24,458 nucleotides of DNA from IMG/VR virus record IMGVR_UViG_3300025065_000037, positions 1 through 24,458 of that record, one strand, 5' to 3'. Position 1 is the stretch's first letter, and each line of letters starts with the position of its first letter. The notes under the pieces were generated by a model. It was not told where the DNA came from. It worked only from the letters and a program-made list of their open reading frames with translations, and did not search any database. The DNA is from a virus. Of this stretch, positions 15,183-22,422 are shown piece by piece. Made by a program: the position numbers and the translations under genes.

Positions 15183-16235
15183 TTACCTCAATGCCTTATT
15201 CCTGATCTTGCGAGGTACTTTCATATATTTGGACATAGGCATTGCGCTTAAAGTTTTTTCTAATTCCTCACCTTCCATTTCCTCCAATGCTTCGTTAGTT
15301 ACGCTGCTTCCGGAAACACTACCGCTCGGAGTTTTCTTGTTGGCATTTTTAAGGATGCGTTTAACATCCTTTGGCGGCTTGCCATCGGCCGGGTTTTTCT
15401 TAGCGGCATACATTCCTTTAAACTTCTGACCAATCTCATAGACCCTTTTCGCGGGATCGCCGTCTGCCCGTTTTAACTCGGCGATTATTTCGAATTGCAA
15501 GGCCGGAAATTCTTTAACAACTTGTCCGAATATATTAAGCATTTCGTCATAATCCGAATGAGTCTTTCTAAAGGCCGTTTCAAATTCATCCATCTTTTGA
15601 ACAGCCTTATCTTGAGCGCTCATATTTTTACTGGCGTCTCTCTGTTGTATTTTCTTTTGATTCCTTGCTTCTCTAGCCTCGGCTGCCTTTATCCTTTTTT
15701 GTTCGCCAACGCTAAGCAAATCATCATCAACTTTATCTTTTAAAATATCCTCTACAGTTTCGCCTTCTTCAAGGTCTAACTTTTCTTCGTCCTCTGGCTT
15801 AATTTCTGTTTTATCCTTTGGGCCATACTTCTTTTGCAATTTAAGCCAATCGCGCTCGGCTTCGGCGGCCTGCGCTCTCTTTTTCATTTTCTTGTGAGCA
15901 TAATAAAGACCTTTAGCGTCCTTAGGGAGTTTTTCAACCTCTTCCTTAGTTAAATCCTTAAAAGGCTCATCGTCGTCGCCCTCTTCTGGTTCTTCCTCGG
16001 GGGTTTCTTCTGACTCCTCCTCAGGTTCTTCTTCTGACTCTTCCTTGGGCGTTTCAGATTCTTCCTCTGGAGTCTCTGGCTCTTCCGGAGTCTCTTTCTC
16101 TTCTTTTTTTTCTTTCTTCTCCGGCTCCCCTGTTGGTTCCCCGGTTGGCTCTTCGGTATCTAAACCTAAATCTTCTATAAAACTATTCTCTTCTGGTGTT
16201 GCTTCTTCGGGAATCGGTCTGTTATCTTCTGGCAT
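15183..16235 (-). CDS. Acidic scaffolding protein
   Basis: The 350-aa protein opens with about 90 residues dominated by Glu/Pro/Thr (degenerate ETPEEPE units). A helical, charged middle (KKMKKRAQAAEAERDWLKLQ) and a Lys/Arg-rich end (MKVPRKIRNKALR) follow. Phage scaffolds are helical and acidic, with a basic end that binds coat protein, and they lie between portal and coat genes, as here. The ATG has AGGAGA upstream and overlaps the portal end by 14 bases. The antisense frame opposite the acidic part is an open but artefactual Ser-rich ORF. Confidence 0.75.
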   Translation of the reverse strand: MPEDNRPIPEEATPEENSFIEDLGLDTEEPTGEPTGEPEKKEKKEEKETPEEPETPEEESETPKEESEEEPEEESEETPEEEPEEGDDDEPFKDLTKEEVEKLPKDAKGLYYAHKKMKKRAQAAEAERDWLKLQKKYGPKDKTEIKPEDEEKLDLEEGETVEDILKDKVDDDLLSVGEQKRIKAAEAREARNQKKIQQRDASKNMSAQDKAVQKMDEFETAFRKTHSDYDEMLNIFGQVVKEFPALQFEIIAELKRADGDPAKRVYEIGQKFKGMYAAKKNPADGKPPKDVKRILKNANKKTPSGSVSGSSVTNEALEEMEGEELEKTLSAMPMSKYMKVPRKIRNKALR

Positions 16236-18096
16236 ATTGTCTCCTTTTCTTTGCGGAAGTTCTTTTGCCTGCTTCCGGTTCAGGTGTTTGCGCTTCTGCT
16301 AAAGCGGCTAGAATCTCTTTTTTTGCACTCTCGGGTATGTCCGAGTATTCTATTAAAATCTGAGGAGGTATTGGTATGCCCTTCTCAGCTAATTCCATAA
16401 GGCCGGAATATTGCGCGTACCTTTCAGTTGGGCTTTCAAGGCCTTGACCTATACTTATGTCGTAATTGCATAAATCAGGATCATTGAGTATTTGCTGTAC
16501 CATAGCTCCGGCAGCCCCAGCTATAATCTCAGGAGTATCGGTTTCGTTCCTACGGAAATGCTTATCAAGGAACTCGCCGCCTAAAACTCTCAGAGCTTTA
16601 TCGACCGTGAATAACTCTGATAACTGAGATACTATGTATTTGCCTAATAACTCCTGAGTCCAGGCAAGATTATCAAACAAGGGTTTAAGTATCTTCAAGC
16701 CTTGTGCTTGTCTTAAAGCAATCGCCCGGCCGGAAGTAGTCTTGTCCTCAACCGAAAGCATATCCGGATTGATACCGGAAATTAACTTAATATCCTCTTC
16801 GCTCTTCTCTTCAAAGTAAATATGGGCTGATGGAACGCCTCCCGGCTGCAATTCCTTAGGTTCTGCCTTGCCCTTTTTATAATAAAGAGTAACCCCAGGC
16901 GTGCTTCCGAATTTCTTAACTTGTTCAGGATTAACCCAAGAGCCCTCTTCGGCTTTCCATCCCCGGTTAGCAATAACATTGATGATATGCAGAGATTGAC
17001 TCCGGCGCTTGTTTTTCTCCATCTGAGGATCTCTTAGGCCTGAAACAATCCCTTGATAGGCTAAGTCCTCTCGTTTCAATACTCGCTTACCTACGGCTGA
17101 ATACCAGCCAAATAGGGGTATTAAAGGGAATCCTCGCCAATTAGGGTAGCCGTCAGACAGGCTATCATCGAGAATCACCTTACCGACTGAGCTAACCTTC
17201 CAGATTTCAGGTATTTTTTTCTCGATTACCTTATCGCCAGTCCGTAACTCTTTCTCCTCTCCAACCAAATGCCTGTGGGCGCGTCTTTTAGTCGGAAAGA
17301 ATTTAGCAATATTCTTCTTAACACTTATAGCCAGATACCGGGTAGCATACTTTTTATAAAAATACTCGAGATACTTATAGGTCTTTTCATCCTCTTCGAC
17401 CGGAAGGTCCTTGTCCATTTCCTCTGTATCAGGATAATCTTCGCCGGCTTCAAGAATATCGTCCTCATCTTTAGTGCCCTCATCATCAGCCAGGGGCAAT
17501 CCGATACCATTTTCAATATCTTTTTCTTTATCCGGGAATAGCTCAATAATCTCTTCTTTTGTTAGCTTTTTCTCCTTAGTCATAAACCGGCCGTCAGATA
17601 AGTCGTATTTAATCGAGTTCGGATCGAGCCTTACTTCCCATCCATCCAAGACATTAAATTGAAGAGAACCATTAAGTAAATCATAGGTATAATCAACATA
17701 AGGCTCGATGAAAGACTTACCCCGGGCAGTTATGCAAGTCTCAAAAGCCTCTGAAAGCATATTCTCAGCCTTGCTCCGCTTAATAACGTTTTTAAGCAGT
17801 AAGGTTACAATCTCGCTAGTCAACTCATCCTCTCCGCCCTCAGGATAAGCTTTAATCGATGATTTGCTATCTCTCTGGTATCCGGAAACAAGACGAATGT
17901 TAGGCCTGATAATATTAAGAGTCAATGCCGGACGGCCCTGGCTTTCTATCTTATCTTTAATTTCCTTTTCCCATTGCTCGCCAAGACAGAATTTAACATC
18001 CTCGAGAGCTTCCTTTCGCCATTTCTTGCCGAATCTTCCGGCTCTGCGGTAGTCCTTCTCAACCTTTTCGATGGTTATTTTTTTTGGTTTTGGCAT
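16222..18096 (-). CDS. Portal protein (P22-like)
   Basis: The 624-aa protein shows the P22-type portal layout. Helical start RAGRFGKKWRKEALEDVKFC is followed by GEQWEKEIKDKIESQGRPAL and LTLNIIRPNIRLVSGYQRDS. An acidic insertion lies near residues 190-240. WRGFPLIPLFGW and the long helix SGRAIALRQAQGLKILKPLF come later. It forms the dodecameric gate at one head vertex through which DNA is packed and released. The length is shorter than P22 gp1 (725 aa) but within the family. The ATG comes 3 bases after the previous stop with AAGGAT upstream. The following acidic scaffold gene overlaps it. Confidence 0.85.
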   Translation of the reverse strand: MPKPKKITIEKVEKDYRRAGRFGKKWRKEALEDVKFCLGEQWEKEIKDKIESQGRPALTLNIIRPNIRLVSGYQRDSKSSIKAYPEGGEDELTSEIVTLLLKNVIKRSKAENMLSEAFETCITARGKSFIEPYVDYTYDLLNGSLQFNVLDGWEVRLDPNSIKYDLSDGRFMTKEKKLTKEEIIELFPDKEKDIENGIGLPLADDEGTKDEDDILEAGEDYPDTEEMDKDLPVEEDEKTYKYLEYFYKKYATRYLAISVKKNIAKFFPTKRRAHRHLVGEEKELRTGDKVIEKKIPEIWKVSSVGKVILDDSLSDGYPNWRGFPLIPLFGWYSAVGKRVLKREDLAYQGIVSGLRDPQMEKNKRRSQSLHIINVIANRGWKAEEGSWVNPEQVKKFGSTPGVTLYYKKGKAEPKELQPGGVPSAHIYFEEKSEEDIKLISGINPDMLSVEDKTTSGRAIALRQAQGLKILKPLFDNLAWTQELLGKYIVSQLSELFTVDKALRVLGGEFLDKHFRRNETDTPEIIAGAAGAMVQQILNDPDLCNYDISIGQGLESPTERYAQYSGLMELAEKGIPIPPQILIEYSDIPESAKKEILAALAEAQTPEPEAGKRTSAKKRRQYARR

Positions 18097-18099
18097 AGG

Positions 18100-18264
18100 T
18101 TAATCCTTTTTTCCATTGAATCCTTGAATTTTACCCTCTTTTGCTATTTCCAATAAATCTTCTACTAATCGAGCTAAGTCAATATAAGTAACCGTAACAG
18201 ATGGGCTATCTTTATAAATCCGTAGTTGCTCTTTTAGGCGAATAATCAAACTTTCTTTAGACAC
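18100..18264 (-). CDS. Small protein, GTG start (54 aa)
   Basis: The frame runs from GTG at 18264 to TAA at 18100. No ATG is possible, since an in-frame TAA lies two codons upstream. The product begins MSKESLIIRLKEQLRIYKDS, contains VTYIDLARLVEDLLEIAKEG and ends GFNGKKD. It is helical, with no motif. GGAGG lies 14 bases upstream, further than normal. It overlaps its neighbour by 8 bases and ends 3 bases before the portal start. Unknown function. Confidence 0.55.
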   Translation of the reverse strand: MSKESLIIRLKEQLRIYKDSPSVTVTYIDLARLVEDLLEIAKEGKIQGFNGKKD

Positions 18265-18403
18265 GATTTATCAATATCCTCCAAGCTAAACCTAATCTCT
18301 TAATAAAACTCTGCCCTCTAATTACCTTTCTAAAAGCCTCTGCGTTCTCTTGGGCCGAACGCTTTAAACTCTTGCGTATCTTTTTAGATAGCTTTTGGTT
18401 CAT
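18257..18403 (-). CDS. Small basic protein (48 aa)
   Basis: The frame runs from ATG at 18403 to TAA at 18257. The ATG overlaps the previous stop (ATGA), and AGGAGAAG lies directly upstream. The product is MNQKLSKKIRKSLKRSAQEN followed by AEAFRKVIRGQSFIKRLGLA and WRILINRV: very basic with a possible short hydrophobic end. Possible nucleic-acid or membrane contact is a guess. No family recognised. Confidence 0.6.
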   Translation of the reverse strand: MNQKLSKKIRKSLKRSAQENAEAFRKVIRGQSFIKRLGLAWRILINRV

Positions 18404-18654
18404 CTTCTCCTGAACAAATCACTTAACCTTTTTAGGCGGCTGCCGCCATAAGCAGCAGCATCATCAGCGCTTCGTGTGCGTGCTTGCCGCTCCCGTAATA
18501 GTTTTCTATATGCTTTTTCTTTTTCTGTATTCCAAGGCCCTTCCTTGAATATTCGGTCATAAACCTTTTTTTCGCTGAAACCCTCTTCTTTTCTTTTTTT
18601 CTTCGCTTCCGGTAAAAATTTTTGTTTGTAAGTATATTTAGGTTTATCTGCCAT
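18400..18654 (-). CDS. Small basic protein (84 aa)
   Basis: The protein is Lys/Arg-rich (KYTYKQKFLPEAKKKRKEEG, then KAYRKLLRERQARTRSADDA) and ends LSDLFRRR. GGAGGAAATAA precedes the ATG, which overlaps the previous gene by 11 bases. No domain recognised. It sits between terminase and portal genes, so a packaging-linked role is possible but unproven. Confidence 0.65.
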   Translation of the reverse strand: MADKPKYTYKQKFLPEAKKKRKEEGFSEKKVYDRIFKEGPWNTEKEKAYRKLLRERQARTRSADDAAAYGGSRLKRLSDLFRRR

Positions 18655-18847
18655 TTATTTCCTCCTTTTTTGAGCTAGTTGCTTTGGCATAAGCCATTTC
18701 TACCAAATTAAACATTTCAGCCATTGTTATCCCGACCGGGAGATCTAACCCCTTCTCTTCTCTTAGAATCTTGAGCGCCTCAGGTATCTTCATTTTTCCG
18801 TAGTCCGGACCAAGATAATAAACCATTGCTTCGTGAGGTATTCTCAT
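18644..18847 (-). CDS. Small unknown protein (67 aa)
   Basis: The protein (MRIPHEAMVYYLGPDYGKMK, then EALKILREEKGLDLPVGITM and AEMFNLVEMAYAKATSSKKE) is mainly helical with no Cys and no membrane segment. GGAGGACGA lies before the ATG. The start overlaps the upstream stop by 4 bases (ATGA). Function unknown. Confidence 0.65.
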   Translation of the reverse strand: MRIPHEAMVYYLGPDYGKMKIPEALKILREEKGLDLPVGITMAEMFNLVEMAYAKATSSKKEEINGR

Positions 18848-19128
18848 TCGTCCTCCAAGTATTTATCGAAATCAAAATCACCCAAAGTTACTTCGGACAA
18901 GTAGTCAACCGGTACAGTAAGATATATCCTTTCCCGGAAGTCATAGAAGTGAGCCTTTAGATTCTCTAGTTTAGTTGCCTTCCTGGTTAATGATATTACC
19001 TGCATATGTTCAGTCCCGGCTATCCCCACTAGCACAATAAAACATATCAATATCACTACTAGCAGTCCTTTCATTGTTTCTCTTCTCATATGAATCTCAG
19101 CCAGTCCTTTCATTGTTTCTCTTCTCAT
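18844..19128 (-). CDS. Small membrane protein with partly duplicated start (94 aa)
   Basis: The start is set at ATG 19128, with GGAGGGGAG upstream inside the last terminase codons. The earlier ATG at 19149 lies inside the terminase gene. The N-terminus repeats itself: MRRETMKGL, then AEIH, then MRRETMKGL again, before one membrane segment (LVVILICFIVLVGIAG). The rest is RKATKLENLKAHFYDFRERI and an acidic end (FDFDKYLEDE). The second copy at 19089-19087 could also serve as a start. Function unknown. Confidence 0.65.
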   Translation of the reverse strand: MRRETMKGLAEIHMRRETMKGLLVVILICFIVLVGIAGTEHMQVISLTRKATKLENLKAHFYDFRERIYLTVPVDYLSEVTLGDFDFDKYLEDE

Positions 19129-19130
19129 AT
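19063..19130. repeat. 29-bp direct repeat, 39-bp period
   Basis: The 29-base string starting cagtcctttcattgtttctc occurs at 19063-19091 and again at 19102-19130. The two copies start 39 bases apart, so the duplication is in frame (13 codons). It doubles the start region of the small membrane-protein gene. The 16-base stretch catatgaatctcagcc at 19087-19102 also occurs inside the large terminase gene at 19402-19417. Confidence 0.9.
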
Positions 19131-20440
19131 TAAGCTCCCCTCCAATCAACCGCTACTTCCTCTTCCTCCTCTTCGTAAACATCCTTACGCCAGGCTTGAG
19201 CGAACTGCAAACCCCAAAGGCCCTGCAAGTAAGCATCTGCCCTATCCGGAGACTTCTGTATTCTCTTGCGCATTTCAGCTTTACTCTCTATTCTTATCTT
19301 TCGTGAATTGATAGGCTTAATAAGGATATTGCATAATTGCTGCACCATTATCGGATCATTAAAATACTCTACCCGGTGCTGTATAATCTCTTGCTGAGCA
19401 TACATATGAATCTCAGCCCTGAGGTTTAAATAATCATCCGGCTGGCCGCTCTTGCCTGAGCCTATGTTTTCAATCATATTAACGCCCTTGATAAGCTCCC
19501 GGATTCTGTCAGCTATGCCTTTAAAGCCTATAATATCGATAATGTAGTCCTTTACGCCGTATCTGTTAGCAAAAGCCACCCAGGCACCGGCTATCTTCAT
19601 TTCGTCCCTTTCATGGAGAATCAGAGAATCGATCTTTTGGCCGTTTTCATCAAGGATATAACCTACGCACTCATCGCCCCCGAGAGAAGGATCACCAGTA
19701 AACAACCTCTTGGTAATCGCGCGGTTAAACTTGATCCCTCTTAGCTCGTTGTACATAGCCGGGGTAACAAGCTTAATTACTCCGCCGTCCTTCCGGGGCA
19801 TACCTAACCAAATATGCTCGTAATCTTCGGTACTAAGCTGCTTGCAAACATCAGCCTCATCGATCATCTTTTGAGGGCAGGTAGGATTCTCTAGGTAGTT
19901 AATATAAATATGAAGGCAGCGCTTATGATCGTAGAATCGATTATAAACAGCGTCCTCTTCGATAAACCTATTCATAGTCCAGAAAATAATAGAGTTTTGC
20001 TTCCGGATGGTAGGAACGATAATATCAAGAGTTTCTTTAGTGATCGACTGAGATTCATCAACCCAGAGAACATCTACACCTTCAAGACCTTTGATATTCT
20101 GCCGGCCTTGTTCCCGGAAGCCTCTAAAATTAAATACTGATTCTGTTCTGATGTGCCTTATTTCTGTAGCGAGGATTTGATAATCAAGCTTGTATTCACG
20201 GATTAAGTCAACCAAGATACTATAAACTGATTCATCGATTGAGTGCTGTATTTCTCTACCGCAGACGATTCTTAGCTTTTTCCGATCAGCCAGGTATAAA
20301 AGCAATCTTGCGACTGCGTGTGATTTTCCTCCGGACCGGCCGCCTTCGAGTAAAAAATAATCCCATAGATCAAGCTCAGTAATAAGAGGATATAATTTCG
20401 GGGGGATTTTGGCTAAAATCTCTGGTAGTTTTAGCTTCAC
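19130..20440 (-). CDS. terL: Terminase large subunit (PBSX-type, ATPase plus nuclease)
   Basis: The 436-aa protein has Walker A GGRSGGKS (33-40), Walker B VLWVDES (124-130) and a coupling motif near TMNR (155-158). The RNase H-like nuclease domain has acidic residues at Asp250 (LFTGDPSLGGDE), Asp302 (KDYIIDIIG) and the late Asp of PDRADAYLQGL. This enzyme pumps DNA into the head at the portal and cuts the concatemer. The start is GTG at 20440, overlapping the small-subunit stop by 4 bases (GTGA). Size and motif order are as expected for the family. Confidence 0.9.
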   Translation of the reverse strand: MKLKLPEILAKIPPKLYPLITELDLWDYFLLEGGRSGGKSHAVARLLLYLADRKKLRIVCGREIQHSIDESVYSILVDLIREYKLDYQILATEIRHIRTESVFNFRGFREQGRQNIKGLEGVDVLWVDESQSITKETLDIIVPTIRKQNSIIFWTMNRFIEEDAVYNRFYDHKRCLHIYINYLENPTCPQKMIDEADVCKQLSTEDYEHIWLGMPRKDGGVIKLVTPAMYNELRGIKFNRAITKRLFTGDPSLGGDECVGYILDENGQKIDSLILHERDEMKIAGAWVAFANRYGVKDYIIDIIGFKGIADRIRELIKGVNMIENIGSGKSGQPDDYLNLRAEIHMYAQQEIIQHRVEYFNDPIMVQQLCNILIKPINSRKIRIESKAEMRKRIQKSPDRADAYLQGLWGLQFAQAWRKDVYEEEEEEVAVDWRGA

Positions 20441-20910
20441 TTACTGCCTACCTTTGGATTGATGGGTTTACCGTCTATCTCGATTGCCGGCATAATAGTA
20501 ACGCCTCCGCTATGTTCGACCTCTTGCTTCTCCTTCATATCGGTAATATTCTTTGCTGTGAATATAAAAGAAGCCGGAGGATATAAACCTCTCAAGGCAT
20601 TTTGAACTAAAAATTCTTTCTGTAATGCTTTGGCGATGTTATATGCTTGACGAAACTCATCGTACTTTTTAGCCCAAATGCTTATCTTTTCGGGGCTAAC
20701 CCCTATTTTCCTAGCAAAAGCTGAAAAGAAAGGGACCTTATTGGCTACGACCTCATAAGTAGTCCACTCCGCCCCACTCTTTTTATTTATATGGTGCATT
20801 TCTCTCTCTCGATTTGGCTCTACGGAAAAGAAGTCAATAATCTCTTGGCAGTATTTTGGATTATACTTGGTAGGCCGCCCTCCGGCGTGTTTGGCTTTAT
20901 CTTCACTCAT
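20437..20910 (-). CDS. terS: Terminase small subunit
   Basis: The 157-aa protein has the GRPTKYNPKY start common in small terminases. A helix-turn-helix-like stretch follows (FSAFARKIGVSPEKISIWAK), then a helical oligomerisation part (NIAKALQKEFLVQNALRGLY), ending with a beta-like tail. It would recognise the packaging site and load the large subunit, whose GTG start overlaps its stop. Unlike most genes here it has no clear Shine-Dalgarno sequence before its ATG. Instead its leader holds two inverted repeats. Confidence 0.8.
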   Translation of the reverse strand: MSEDKAKHAGGRPTKYNPKYCQEIIDFFSVEPNREREMHHINKKSGAEWTTYEVVANKVPFFSAFARKIGVSPEKISIWAKKYDEFRQAYNIAKALQKEFLVQNALRGLYPPASFIFTAKNITDMKEKQEVEHSGGVTIMPAIEIDGKPINPKVGSK

Positions 20911-20919
20911 AGTATTCAG

Positions 20920-20960
20920 GTGCGAGGCACAAGCTGGAGCGCTCCAAACTTGTTTTTTTT
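20920..20960 (+). terminator. Dyads with a plus-strand T-run in the small-terminase leader
   Basis: A perfect 12-base palindrome TGGAGCGCTCCA lies at 20935-20946, extended by CAAG/CTTG arms to 20930-20952 and followed on the plus strand by eight Ts (20953-20960). A second short inverted repeat, GTGC/GCAC, lies at 20920-20930. The form fits a factor-independent terminator for plus-strand transcripts. No plus-strand gene is seen, so it could instead be an operator, an mRNA leader structure or a packaging site. Confidence 0.4.
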
Positions 20961-20999
20961 CAGTCTTGATAGCCTCACCCTATAAAAAACTATGACAAA

Positions 21000-21005
21000 A
21001 TTATA
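21000..21005 (-). promoter_or_regulatory. Possible -10 hexamer for the packaging/structural operon
   Basis: A perfect TATAAT reads on the minus strand at 21005-21000, just after the stop of the HTH gene (21012) and about 90 bases before terS. This intergenic gap is one of the few non-coding stretches in the window. No good -35 hexamer is seen at 16-18 bases. It may be used with an activator or a phage factor, or be chance in an AT-rich gap. Confidence 0.3.
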
Positions 21006-21011
21006 TGATTT

Positions 21012-21272
21012 TTAATCAGAAATAATCTCAAAAGCCTTTGATAACTCTCGCCAGATTGTTCTTTCGGTGGGTTTCAAAAACTCTGACATTTCGGCGGCAC
21101 TAATTCCGCACTTATGAAGGATGTAAATTGATCTCATTCTGAGGTTTTTAATCTTATGCAGTGGCCGAAGCTTTTGGAAAGGGATTATCTCCCGGTACTG
21201 AAAAGGAGTATCGTCCCTTTCCTGAGCTATCTTGATTCTTTTTATAATCGTAAGCTTGGCCCTAGATTTCAT
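21012..21272 (-). CDS. Small helix-turn-helix protein (86 aa)
   Basis: The C-terminal half (MRSIYILHKCGISAAEMSEF, then LKPTERTIWRELSKAFE) reads as a helix-turn-helix of the sigma-region-4/transposase type, with TERTIWREL as the likely recognition helix. The N-terminus is basic (SRAKLTIIKRIKIAQERDD). It overlaps the upstream gene by 4 bases, and AAGGAAGAA precedes the ATG. It lies just before the possible late promoter, so it could control packaging genes. The function is inferred. Confidence 0.6.
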   Translation of the reverse strand: MKSRAKLTIIKRIKIAQERDDTPFQYREIIPFQKLRPLHKIKNLRMRSIYILHKCGISAAEMSEFLKPTERTIWRELSKAFEIISD

Positions 21273-21553
21273 TTCTTCCTTTGAAGAAGTCTTTTAGTTT
21301 CTTCATAGGAATACTCTGAGATTAGCCAGGAGAATTGCCCGGACTTCTCAGTATAAATGATAACCCCGTCCCGATACCGGTCCGCATCGCAAATAGGACA
21401 CATTTTCTCAGTATCTTTAGGGTGATCTTCGTCTCTGGTGGTACATTTACTCTTCTGGCCAGGCGCAAGAGGCAATTTAAGCTTCTCTCTCCGTACTGTG
21501 ATCACCTTCTCCGGGTTAATCGATACGCCTTTCGCTAACTCTACTAGCAACAT
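21269..21553 (-). CDS. Small protein with CPIC pair (94 aa)
   Basis: The protein (MLLVELAKGVSINPEKVITV, then GQKSKCTTRDEDHPKDTEKM, CPICDAD and GQFSWLISEYSYEETKRLLQ) is beta-rich. Cys38 and the CPIC pair near residues 52-55 could bind zinc with a nearby His. The outline 'INPEKVITV ... EETKRLL' recalls FlbD-like small beta proteins, but this is weak. AAAGGAGGTATCGCG precedes the ATG. Unknown function. Confidence 0.65.
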   Translation of the reverse strand: MLLVELAKGVSINPEKVITVRREKLKLPLAPGQKSKCTTRDEDHPKDTEKMCPICDADRYRDGVIIYTEKSGQFSWLISEYSYEETKRLLQRKK

Positions 21554-21584
21554 CGCGATACCTCCTTTGTTATTCTGCTTCTCC

Positions 21585-21833
21585 CTACTTTACCGGCCCC
21601 CCTATCCCATCGTGCCGGTGATTTAAAAATATTCTTCTAATCCTTTTTTTATAGGCGTGAAGCTCCTTATCTTTTTGTTCCAAATAATTATCCAATTTAG
21701 CCTGGTTGTTGATCGTTAGGTTTTTCAAACCCTCTATTTTTCCTTTAGACCCAAAATATCTTGACTCTGCTATTGTGGCTATCACTATAAATAAAGTTCC
21801 AATAATAAAAAAAATCTTGGCTTCTTTTGTCAT
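21585..21833 (-). CDS. Small membrane protein with coiled tail (82 aa)
   Basis: ATG at 21833 is preferred, with AAGGGG about eight bases upstream. A GTG two codons earlier (21839) would overlap the previous stop. Residues 5-25 form one membrane segment (IFFIIGTLFIVIATIAESR), followed by a charged helix (NNQAKLDNYLEQKDKELHAY) and a basic end. This outline is also that of small phage holin accessories or inner-membrane spanins. No family recognised. Confidence 0.6.
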   Translation of the reverse strand: MTKEAKIFFIIGTLFIVIATIAESRYFGSKGKIEGLKNLTINNQAKLDNYLEQKDKELHAYKKRIRRIFLNHRHDGIGGPVK

Positions 21834-21835
21834 TT

Positions 21836-22039
21836 TCACCCCTTCGTTTTTAATTCAAGCCTTATAAGCCAGGCTAATATCATTACACTAAACACTGTAT
21901 CTTCATCTAAGGCGTGCCAGAGTCCGGCTATGAATTTTCCTATCCATACCCCTAAGATGCCGTCAATAAAGACTAAGACTGCTATCCCTACTGCTATGAT
22001 GGCTGTTGTTTCAATGGTCAGTTTTAGTTTTCTTTTCAT
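21836..22039 (-). CDS. Small two-segment membrane protein (67 aa)
   Basis: The protein has a basic start (MKRKLKLTI), a first membrane segment (IIAVGIAVLVFIDGILGVWI), a short loop with HALDEDT and a second segment (VFSVMILAWLIRL) before LKTKG. GGGAGGAGAA lies before the ATG. The size and two-segment layout are those of small class II-type holins, but nothing else supports that. It overlaps the upstream gene by 29 bases. Confidence 0.6.
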   Translation of the reverse strand: MKRKLKLTIETTAIIAVGIAVLVFIDGILGVWIGKFIAGLWHALDEDTVFSVMILAWLIRLELKTKG

Positions 22040-22205
22040 TTCTCCTCCCGTTTATATAATGGCATAGACAGATAATTGCTAGGGCAAATCCTCCAATTAT
22101 CATTACCCATTCGGTTGGAGTTGGGCTTTGAGAATAAAACCAGACATCAAAGGCTGTTATCTCTTCATCAAAAAATACAGGGATTTCGAGGCTAAACTCT
22201 GGCAT
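22011..22205 (-). CDS. Small one-segment membrane protein (64 aa)
   Basis: An acidic N-terminal part (SLEIPVFFDEEITAFDVWFY) is followed by one membrane segment (WVMIIGGFALAIICLCHYI) and a basic end (NGRRNEKKTKTDH). The charges predict N-out, C-in topology. The ribosome site is weak and the start overlaps the previous gene by 14 bases. It is first of three consecutive small membrane proteins. Function unknown. Confidence 0.5.
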   Translation of the reverse strand: MPEFSLEIPVFFDEEITAFDVWFYSQSPTPTEWVMIIGGFALAIICLCHYINGRRNEKKTKTDH

Positions 22206-22422
22206 CGTTAGTTTCTTTTTTTCTTATTATCTCGACATACAAAACATTTTTCTTGTTTATTATCCACTCTCTATCCGAGCCGCTTATAATATGAGTCCAT
22301 TCATTCTCCCAAATCTTTTGGACATTGCGGATGGTTCTCTTAACGTCCCCTATAAAATGAATTATCTGGGTATGGCCTTTGGGTAAAACATTTTCAGTAT
22401 TTTTAAATTGCATATTACACAT
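22192..22422 (-). CDS. Small unknown protein (76 aa)
   Basis: GAGGGAGA lies directly before the ATG at 22422. A second ATG at 22413 is possible. The protein (GHTQIIHFIGDVKRTIRNVQ, then EWTHIISGSDREWIINKKNV and LYVEIIRKKE) looks like small phage beta proteins that end 'I(I/L)NxxNVxxVE'. No Cys cluster beyond Cys2, no membrane segment. It overlaps the upstream gene by 61 bases, the largest overlap in this region. Confidence 0.55.
   Translation of the reverse strand: MCNMQFKNTENVLPKGHTQIIHFIGDVKRTIRNVQKIWENEWTHIISGSDREWIINKKNVLYVEIIRKKETNDARV

Noticed and set aside
16045-16302. Plus-strand Ser/Gly/Val-rich ORF
   Set aside because: It is the antisense of the Glu-rich scaffold start (GAA/GAG read as TTC/CTC and TCT/TCC), so composition alone explains it.
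16782-17546. Minus-strand shadow ORFs within the portal gene
   Set aside because: They are out-of-frame products of a supported long gene with no start signals.
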